Notes under the pieces: generated by a model | The model's database searches: none | Told to the model about the DNA's origin: nothing | Seen by the model: only the letters and a program-made list of their open reading frames with translations | Part shown: positions 55,054 through 61,589 of the stretch, piece after piece | Numbering within the stretch: position 1 is the first letter of the stretch | Layout of the letters: each line of letters begins with the position of its first letter | NCBI GenBank assembly: GCA_041740495.1 | Contig: JBGSLW010000345.1 | Coordinates: 1-64,000 of the forward strand | Length of the DNA stretch: 64,000 nucleotides | Source of the DNA: JANMEB01 sp041740495 | GTDB lineage: Bacteria > Planctomycetota > Planctomycetia > Pirellulales > Pirellulaceae | Direction of reading: 5' to 3' | Made by a program: the position numbers and the translations under genes

Positions 55054-57105
55054 ATGTGTGGACTCGTCGGTATGCTTGATCCCCGGCGCGCGACGTCGGA
55101 CCCCGGCGGCGCCATGCGGCGGATGCTTGGTTCGATCCAGCATCGTGGACCCGATCAGTGCGGCTTGTACTTGTACGCCAGCGGCGCCTTGCAGGTCGCA
55201 TTGGCACATGCTCGGTTGAGTATTATCGACATCGACGGTGGGCAACAGCCGCTTGGCAACCGGGACGGCGCCAAATGGATTGTCTTCAACGGCGAAGTTT
55301 TCAACTTTCGGGAACTTCGACGCGACTTGGAGAAGCTCGGCCATCGCTTTGCCACCTCCACCGATACGGAGGTGGTGTTGCATCTCTACGAACGATATGG
55401 AGCGGCCTGTCTGGAGCTGCTCAATGGGCAATTTGCCCTGGCGATCTGGGACGAGTCCGCCCGGCGCTTGTTCTTGGCTCGCGATCCGCAGGGGATCTTG
55501 CCGCTGTATTACACCTGGCGAAATGGGCAGCTGTTGTTCGCTTCGGAAATCAAAGCGTTGCTGGCCCACCCGCATGTCGAAGCGGCGATCGACCCGATTG
55601 GATTGGATCAAGTGTTTTCCTATTGGGGGCCGTTGGCGCCTCGCACTTGCTTTACCGACGTCCGAGCACTGCCGCCGGGGCATCGCGCTACGGTTTCCGC
55701 CGACGGCCAAATGCAGGTTGAACGTTACTGGTCCCTGTCGTTTCCGGGGCAAGGGGATGAGTCGCGGCTGGACCTCCGGGAGGCCGCGGAGGAATTGCAC
55801 GCGTTGTTAGACGATGCCACCAAAATCCGCCTGCGAGCCGATGTGACGGTGGGCGCCTATTTGAGCGGGGGACTCGATTCTTCCGCGGTCACGGCCCTGG
55901 CCCGGCGAGCTGTCGAGGAACGGCTTGAGACCTTTTCTGTTGCGTTTGCGGACGAGTCGTTCGATGAGAGCAAATTCCAACGGGCGACGGCCGATTTCTT
56001 GGGAACTCGGCACCGCGTGGTGACTTGTGACTCAAACGATATTGGAGCGGTGTTTCCGGAGGTGGTTTGGCACGCGGAGGCGGCGCTGCTGCGAACCGCG
56101 CCGGCCCCGCTATTCTTGTTGTCAAGGCTCGTGCGGGATTCGGGGATCAAAGTCGTCTTGACCGGCGAAGGATCCGACGAGTTCCTAGGGGGCTACAACA
56201 TTTTCAAGGAAGCCAAGGTCCGGCGATTCTGGGCGCGGCAGCCTGAATCGGCGTGGCGGCCCCGCTTGCTGGAACGGCTCTATCCCTACATACCGCAGTT
56301 GAGCGCCGCGGGGCTTCCCTATCTCAAGTCATTTTTTGGCCAGGACTTGGATGCGTCCGGACCCTACTTTTCACACCAGGTCCGTTGGAACGGCACGTCG
56401 CGCCTCAAGCGGATCTTTTCCGCAGAATTCCGCGAGACGATCCGTAACGAATTCGCGACTTCCGGAGCTGGCCGCGAACCGTCGTTCATTGGCCCGCTGG
56501 TGCCACCGGAGTTTGAAGGCTGGAGTGGACTGGCGCGGGCCCAGTTTCTGGAGGCGACGGTTTTTCTGCCCGACTACTTGCTCTCGTCTCAGGGAGATCG
56601 GATGTTGATGGCCCACGGGATCGAAGGGCGATTCCCATTTCTGGATCCGCGCGTGATCTCCTTTTGCAACCAATTATCGCCGCACCTGAAACTGTGCGGA
56701 CTCAACGAAAAATTCGTACTAAAACAGGCGATAGGCCGCGAGTTGCCGACCAGCGTGGGCGAACGGACCAAACGCCCGTTCCGCGCGCCCATCCAAGCAG
56801 CCTTTGTTCGCAACGGGCAATGGGTGGAATGGGCCGCCGATTTGTTATCCGCGCCGGCCATTCAATCGAGCGGCTATTTTGAGCCGAAAGCCGTTGCGGG
56901 TTTGACCCACAAGGCGACTCGCGCCCAATCGCTCAGCGAAATGGACGGGATGGCCTTGGTCGGTGTGATTTCGACACAATTGCTGCATTCAATGTTTGTG
57001 CAGCGCGTGCGGCAGCCCAGCAACTTCCACCGTGTGCACGAGTGGAAAGTTGTGGACCACTCGCACGAGCCCTCGGCGGCAACTCAAGAACGATTTTTGC
57101 AATGA
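55054..57105 (+). CDS. asnB: Glutamine-hydrolysing asparagine synthase-like amidotransferase
   Basis: 683 residues from the ATG at 55054, which places the nucleophile Cys at position 2 (MCGLVGM). The glutaminase has HRGPDQCGLYLY and DTEVVLHLYERYG; the synthase PP-loop is LSGGLDSSAVTALA. ALLRTAPAPLFLLSRL and GEGSDEFLGGYNIF are typical. True asparagine synthase and amidotransferases of polysaccharide or peptide clusters look alike; in this context it more likely amidates a pathway intermediate. It starts 9 bases after the ligase stop. Confidence 0.85.
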   Translation: MCGLVGMLDPRRATSDPGGAMRRMLGSIQHRGPDQCGLYLYASGALQVALAHARLSIIDIDGGQQPLGNRDGAKWIVFNGEVFNFRELRRDLEKLGHRFATSTDTEVVLHLYERYGAACLELLNGQFALAIWDESARRLFLARDPQGILPLYYTWRNGQLLFASEIKALLAHPHVEAAIDPIGLDQVFSYWGPLAPRTCFTDVRALPPGHRATVSADGQMQVERYWSLSFPGQGDESRLDLREAAEELHALLDDATKIRLRADVTVGAYLSGGLDSSAVTALARRAVEERLETFSVAFADESFDESKFQRATADFLGTRHRVVTCDSNDIGAVFPEVVWHAEAALLRTAPAPLFLLSRLVRDSGIKVVLTGEGSDEFLGGYNIFKEAKVRRFWARQPESAWRPRLLERLYPYIPQLSAAGLPYLKSFFGQDLDASGPYFSHQVRWNGTSRLKRIFSAEFRETIRNEFATSGAGREPSFIGPLVPPEFEGWSGLARAQFLEATVFLPDYLLSSQGDRMLMAHGIEGRFPFLDPRVISFCNQLSPHLKLCGLNEKFVLKQAIGRELPTSVGERTKRPFRAPIQAAFVRNGQWVEWAADLLSAPAIQSSGYFEPKAVAGLTHKATRAQSLSEMDGMALVGVISTQLLHSMFVQRVRQPSNFHRVHEWKVVDHSHEPSAATQERFLQ

Positions 57106-57119
57106 AGGAGAACAGAGCG

Positions 57120-58091
57120 ATGCCCGAATTCCACCGCGACATTCTACGGATCGACCCGAAAGGCGAGGTCGATCGGATTGTCGATCGCCTGCGGCGCCAG
57201 GTATTGGAGACCCTGCATCGTGAAGGCGCCGTCTTGGGTGTGAGCGGCGGGGTGGACTCGGCCGTCACCTTGGCTTTGTGTGTGCGGGCGTTCGCACCCC
57301 AACAGATCGTGGCGTTGTTGTTACCGGAAATCGATTCGAGCCCGGATAGCGTTCGCCTCGGTCGCTCCGTTTGCCGGCAGTTCGGGATCGCGCCGATTGT
57401 CGAGAACCTCACCGCGGCACTCTACGGATTCGGTTGTTACCAACGGCGCGATGAAGCCGTACGGGCCTTGATCCCCGACTACGACAGCACCCACCGGCTG
57501 AAGATCACGCTCCCCCCATCCACCTTGGATCAGGGAAGCCTCAATGTCTACAGCGTGGTGGCCGTCAGTCCCGAGGGGATCGAGGAGCGAAAGCGGCTGC
57601 GGGCGAAAGAGCTTCGCCAAATCGTGGCCGCGACGAATTTCAAACAACGTTCTCGAGCTGCGATGTTGTTTTACTACGCCGATCTCCGAAACTTCGCAGT
57701 GATCGGCACGCCGCCCAAGAACGAGCACGACATGGGGTTCTTCGTCAAGTTCGGCGACGGCGCGCTGGATGTCAAGCCGCTAGGGCATTTGTACAAAAGC
57801 CAAGTCTACCAACTCGCCGAGTATTTGGAGGTTCCGGCCGAGATCCGCAGCCGCCCGCCGACTTCCGATACGTACAGCGCGGGGAGTTCACAGGAGGAGT
57901 TTTTTTTCAGGCTGCCGTGTCAGCAAATGGACTTGCTCTGGTACGGCTGGGAAAACAATATATCGCCGACGGTCGTCGCACGCGAAATGGAACTCTCCGA
58001 AGCACAGGTCCAACACGCTTTTCAGGACTTCGCGCGGCGAACGCAAACCACCGCCTACCTCCGCACGCCGCCATTGGATTGCAGAGAATGA
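57120..58091 (+). CDS. NAD-synthase-like ammonia-dependent amidating enzyme
   Basis: 323 residues from the ATG at 57120, chosen because AAGGAG (57105-57110) lies 9 bases upstream. PP-loop VLGVSGGVDSAVTLAL. FFVKFGDGALDVKPLGHLYK corresponds to the NadE signature FFTKYGDGG.D. There is no N-terminal nitrilase domain, so ammonia must come from elsewhere; the glutaminase of the preceding AsnB-like protein is a possible source. It is annotated here as NadE-like because paralogues in biosynthetic loci have left NAD synthesis. It ends 140 bases before the right copy of the 135-bp element. Confidence 0.82.
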   Translation: MPEFHRDILRIDPKGEVDRIVDRLRRQVLETLHREGAVLGVSGGVDSAVTLALCVRAFAPQQIVALLLPEIDSSPDSVRLGRSVCRQFGIAPIVENLTAALYGFGCYQRRDEAVRALIPDYDSTHRLKITLPPSTLDQGSLNVYSVVAVSPEGIEERKRLRAKELRQIVAATNFKQRSRAAMLFYYADLRNFAVIGTPPKNEHDMGFFVKFGDGALDVKPLGHLYKSQVYQLAEYLEVPAEIRSRPPTSDTYSAGSSQEEFFFRLPCQQMDLLWYGWENNISPTVVAREMELSEAQVQHAFQDFARRTQTTAYLRTPPLDCRE

Positions 58092-58230
58092 AGCCACACG
58101 CATTCCGGCCGGGAGGGAAGTAAATTCACTGCTGGGCCGTGAGGCCCCGAGCGCGGTGGTTATGACTCGGGACGCACCACGTGCCAGCGGAAAAACGCAC
58201 GGCACTTTCGCACGAATAGCCCGCCGTACG

Positions 58231-58365
58231 GTAACCGTTCACGCGCCGGGGGTCTGACGCATTTTTCGGCTTGAAAGGGGAATCTGCAAGGTACGCCAAC
58301 TCCGAAAAATGGGTCTGCCCCCCTCCAAGTGAACCATTCGGTTGTTCGCCCCATGAACGCTTACT
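58231..58365 (-). mobile_element. 135-bp palindromic MITE-like element, right copy (inverted)
   Basis: Reverse complement of the left copy with five mismatches in 135 bases by my count and no length change. Together the two copies enclose 51997-58230 (6,234 bases). The right copy lies 56 bases beyond the end of the TlpA-like gene. The spacer 58092-58230 shows nothing else. Confidence 0.85.
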
Positions 58366-58421
58366 GACGAACAATACCTCGTTCGACGGTATCTCCGTCC
58401 GGAAAAAAATGCGCGACGGTA

Positions 58422-59660
58422 TCAGTCTTTCTTCTCCTCCCCCTGTATCGGCTCGACCCCGTATTTCTTCGCCTGCTGTTCGAGGTATTGCCGCACGCCG
58501 GCGTTCTCGGGGTCAGCCAGGCGGATCGCCTTTTCGGCTGCGGATTTGGCTTTGTCGGCGTCTCCTGCCGCGAGATGGGCGGCGGCAATTTGAAAATGGG
58601 CCGCGGCAATTTGCAGCGTGTCCTCGGCGTCCGACAGACCGTGCAAGGCCTTCTCGGCGGCGGCCACGGCCTTGGGGCCATACTCTTTTACCTTCGCAAT
58701 GTCGCCGGTCGCAGCGTAGGTCTTGGTCAAACGGACTAGCGCCGCCGGAGTTTCGCCGTCGATCGCCATCGCCGCTTCCGCTGCCTTCAGGCCCGCCGCG
58801 GCCAAGTCAGGCTGTTCGATCGCTTGCTCGGCGGTCAGCGCGTCGGCGACGATGGCGAGACACATGGTATCGTTTCGTTGTAGCGCCTTAATCACCATGG
58901 CGTCGGCGAGAGTTGCCGCGTCGGGGAATCGTTCGGCCGCAATCAGCAGTCGAAGCCGGGCGGCGTTCATATACGGATCGGTCGCCAGCCGGGGCCACCG
59001 GGCATAAAACTTCTCCCATTCAGCCAATTGGGCGGCGGGGTCGCCCGGCTGGCTCATCACCGCGTAGGTAGCGTCCCACAAGTCGTCGGCGGCCTCGAGC
59101 TCCGCCGTTCCCTTCACCGGATCCCATGAGCCTTCGATGACCTTCGGCAACACTTCATCCAAGAATAGCGGATGACCGATGTAGGCAATCTTGCCGTCCG
59201 CGCCGATCACAAACGAGCAGGGAATACCGCCTCGACCCGCCGCGGTCATATAGGCCTCGTACGTCTGGCGGTCGTCAGTGTAGGCGATGGAGTATCCGAG
59301 TTTGCCTGCTCGCTTTCGAACGAACTCGGCGACCTTCTCGAAACTGTTGCCCGGGTCGTTGGATGTGAACCCGATGATCGTGACGCCTTTGGACCCCAGC
59401 TCATCTTGGAGGTCGCCCAGGTGAGGCATCATGCAGACGCAAGGACCGCACCAGGTAGCCCAAAACTCCACGACGTACACCCGGCCCTGCTCGAACGACG
59501 TTACCTCCGCGCCGGCTAGCCACTTCGTTGCCTGCAACGGGGGCGGCGCATCGCCCAGTCGCAACCGCGGTTTTTCCGCAACGGGCTCGGAAACATCTTG
59601 AGCCGATGTCGAGACGCAGCCCAGGGCGACAACCGACAAAATAAGAAGTATGGTTCGCAT
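58422..59660 (-). CDS. TlpA-family thioredoxin-like protein with TPR-like tail
   Basis: 412 residues from the ATG at 59660 (AGGAGT upstream). Signal peptide (RTILLILSVVALGCVSTS). The redoxin domain has WATWCGPCVCMMPHLGDLQ (CXXC), GVTIIGFTSNDPG and GRGGIPCSFVIGADGKIAYIG, the TlpA/ResA pattern. The C-terminal half is helical with TPR-like repeats (AAGLKAAEAAMAIDGETPA, AAHLAAGDADKAKSAAEKAI). Acts in the periplasm as a thiol-disulfide oxidoreductase or a binding module. It converges with the cluster and was possibly the original neighbour before the 135-bp element. Confidence 0.88.
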   Translation of the reverse strand: MRTILLILSVVALGCVSTSAQDVSEPVAEKPRLRLGDAPPPLQATKWLAGAEVTSFEQGRVYVVEFWATWCGPCVCMMPHLGDLQDELGSKGVTIIGFTSNDPGNSFEKVAEFVRKRAGKLGYSIAYTDDRQTYEAYMTAAGRGGIPCSFVIGADGKIAYIGHPLFLDEVLPKVIEGSWDPVKGTAELEAADDLWDATYAVMSQPGDPAAQLAEWEKFYARWPRLATDPYMNAARLRLLIAAERFPDAATLADAMVIKALQRNDTMCLAIVADALTAEQAIEQPDLAAAGLKAAEAAMAIDGETPAALVRLTKTYAATGDIAKVKEYGPKAVAAAEKALHGLSDAEDTLQIAAAHFQIAAAHLAAGDADKAKSAAEKAIRLADPENAGVRQYLEQQAKKYGVEPIQGEEKKD

Positions 59661-59788
59661 GTTTGACTCCTGCAAAATTGTGGGCACAGACAGTCCTAGC
59701 GGTTGGCAACCACCTTCAAGCAGCGCCGAAAGACTAGGTAGAGTCTATCCTAGAAACGGTGCACCAGTCGAACCAAGGCTGCGCTTGT

Positions 59789-60169
59789 CTATTGGCTGAC
59801 CGGTGGATCGTGGGCCAGGGCGACGACGATTTTCCAGCCGGCGGGGGTGAGACGGAGCGCGTAGCGGAAGCCGAATCGGTTGATTTCCTCGCCTGCGTGA
59901 TTGCGGCGGATGAACATCCCTTGCAGCGAACCGAGGTTCGCAGCCAGCAGTTCCACGCGGAGGTCGACGATTTCGGTCCGCGCATAACCTTGGGATCGCG
60001 CTTGTTCGATCAGCTGGGCGGCGATCTGCCGGGCTTGTTCCGGCGTGGCCGCGACAGTTTCCCCCCACGGAGCGAGAAACAGGCAAGGCGCGTGGTAGAA
60101 CTCGGCGACGCGGTCCGCGTCTAGCGCTTCGAAGGCGCGGACGTAGTCCCGGAGCGTTTGTTCCGCCAC
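59789..60169 (-). CDS. SnoaL/NTF2-like small protein, start uncertain
   Basis: About 127 residues if translation starts at the GTG at 60169 (VAEQTLRDYVRAFEALDADR). The frame stays open to 60298 but the extra part has no ATG and no family resemblance. EQTLRDYVRAFEALDADRVA and FHAP-like YHAPCLFLAPWG, IAAQLIEQ and GEEINRFGFRYALRLTPAGW fit the SnoaL-like/NTF2-like fold. Function unknown. It lies downstream of rpsG on the same strand. Confidence 0.6.
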   Translation of the reverse strand: MAEQTLRDYVRAFEALDADRVAEFYHAPCLFLAPWGETVAATPEQARQIAAQLIEQARSQGYARTEIVDLRVELLAANLGSLQGMFIRRNHAGEEINRFGFRYALRLTPAGWKIVVALAHDPPVSQ

Positions 60170-60322
60170 GGCCAGTGGAGACGGTGGATGCGCTGCAGGT
60201 GGATTCAAGGGGGCGAACTTCCGGTAAGAGCCTGTGCTTCTTGAGCGTAGCAACAGCGACCAACCGAGGACAGCGCGTCCGCGCAGTGGGGCGTGCAACG
60301 TGCCGTGGGAGGCAGAAGAAGT

Positions 60323-60339
60323 TCGACTCGGAGAGTCGA
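60323..60339. repeat. Palindrome CGACTCGGAGAGTCG after rpsG
   Basis: TCGACTC, GGA, GAGTCGA starts 12 bases past the rpsG stop codon on the minus strand. Same family as at 1645-1663 and 39135-39195. It could form an end structure for the ribosomal-protein transcript but no U-tract follows. Confidence 0.6.
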
Positions 60340-60350
60340 GCGACTTTGCT

Positions 60351-60821
60351 TTACCAGGCGAAGTGGGCGAAGGCTTTGTTGGCGTCGGCCATCTTGTGGG
60401 TGTTTTCCCGTTTGGTGATCGCAGCCCCTTCGCGGTTGAAGGCGGCGACCAGTTCGTCGGCCAACTTCATCGCGGTACCGCGCCCTTTGCGGTCGCGGAC
60501 CGCGCCCAGAATCCAGCGGATCGCGAGCGATTGCTGCCGCTGTCGATTGACTTGCATCGGGACCTGGTACGACGCACCACCGACGCGCTTCGAGCGAACC
60601 TCGACATAGGGCTTCACGTTTTCCAACGCCTGCGTGAAAACTTCGATCGGCTCGGTCCCGGGGACGCGTTTGGCGATTTCCGCCAGCGCATCGTAGAAGA
60701 CTTTCTGCGCCGTCGCCTTCTTGCCGTCCCACATCATGCAGTTGATGAACTTGCCGGCGAGCAGCGAGTCATGCCGAGGATCGGGTTTGAGTTGTACGTT
60801 GCTGGCGGTGATGCGACCCAT
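60351..60821 (-). CDS. rpsG: 30S ribosomal protein S7
   Basis: 156 residues, the normal size. Binds the head of 16S rRNA and starts its assembly. Conserved KFINCMMWDGKKATAQKVFY, IEVFTQALENVKPYVEVRSK, RVGGASYQVP and AIRWILGAVRDRKG. It follows rpsL in transcription order with 297 bases of repeat-rich spacer. The usual next gene, fusA, is not present here; the EF-G-like gene in this window is elsewhere (28495-30591). Confidence 0.97.
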   Translation of the reverse strand: MGRITASNVQLKPDPRHDSLLAGKFINCMMWDGKKATAQKVFYDALAEIAKRVPGTEPIEVFTQALENVKPYVEVRSKRVGGASYQVPMQVNRQRQQSLAIRWILGAVRDRKGRGTAMKLADELVAAFNREGAAITKRENTHKMADANKAFAHFAW

Positions 60822-60879
60822 ACTTGAGCAGTCCGTCGAAGGAGTTGTGTGCGGTGATGGCGGTGTAAATGGCGGGGAA

Positions 60880-61122
60880 GAAACCGCAGGCTAGCGCCTG
60901 GCGGCTCATAGGAAACGATGGCAAAGTTAATCGGCGGGTTATTCGAAACAGACTCACGGCGTCCAGGGGAGGAAACCGCAGGCTAGCGCCTGGCGGCTCG
61001 TAGGAAACGATGACAATGTTAATCGGCGGGTTATTCGAAGCGGACTCACGGCGTGTAGGGATTACTGCGTCTAAGGATTACTGTGTCTAAGGAATACTGC
61101 GCCTAAGGATTAACGCGTCTAG
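60880..61122. repeat. Repeat-filled spacer between rpsL and rpsG
   Basis: A 92-base unit occurs twice, beginning GAAACCGCAGGCTAGCGCCT at 60880 and 60972. Its first 28 bases match the dispersed palindrome family at 21653, 27617 and 30749. Then a 16-base unit occurs four times (GGATTACTGCGTCTAA type, 61059-61122). The stop codon of rpsL (61119-61121) is inside the fourth unit. The two 92-base units differ at few bases. Confidence 0.85.
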
Positions 61123-61487
61123 GGCTTCTTGGTGCCGTACATGCTGCGGGCCTGGCGACGTTTTTCGACGCCCAGCGTATCGAGCGTTCCACGGACGACG
61201 TGATACCGAACCCCGGGGAGGTCGCGGACGCGGCCCCCGCGGACGAGCACGATCGAGTGTTCCTGCAGGTTGTGTCCCTCGCCCGGAATATAGACCGTGA
61301 CTTCCTTGCTGTTGGAAAGGCGGACGCGGGTGATCTTCCGCAGGGCCGAATTCGGCTTCTTGGGGGTCATGGTCCGCACTTGTAGACAGACGCCGCGGCG
61401 CTGCGGGCAGCGCTCGAGCACGGGCGACTTGGAAAATCGCCGCTTTTTGCCACGGCCCTTGCGAACGAGTTGATTGATTGTCGGCAT
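61119..61487 (-). CDS. rpsL: 30S ribosomal protein S12
   Basis: 122 residues from the ATG at 61487 (MPTINQLVRKGR); an in-frame start three codons earlier is not needed. S12 sits at the decoding centre. TPKKPNSALRKITRVRLSN is the streptomycin-region sequence with the standard Lys, and VRGGRVRDLPGVRYHVVRG is intact, so no resistance-type change is seen. Its stop codon lies in the tandem repeat that fills the spacer. Confidence 0.97.
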   Translation of the reverse strand: MPTINQLVRKGRGKKRRFSKSPVLERCPQRRGVCLQVRTMTPKKPNSALRKITRVRLSNSKEVTVYIPGEGHNLQEHSIVLVRGGRVRDLPGVRYHVVRGTLDTLGVEKRRQARSMYGTKKP

Positions 61488-61589
61488 AAATTCCAAGGCA
61501 AACTAAGGGGAAGCCGGTCGAGCGGGAGGCTCAATCCGGACCAAATAGGGTATCGGTTTTCTCGCCGATGTCAACGGCTTGGGGTGGTT

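Noticed and set aside
60298..60700. Ribosomal operon continuing into fusA and tuf
   Set aside because: The gene after rpsG is a small SnoaL-like protein; no EF-G or EF-Tu motif is found on that side.
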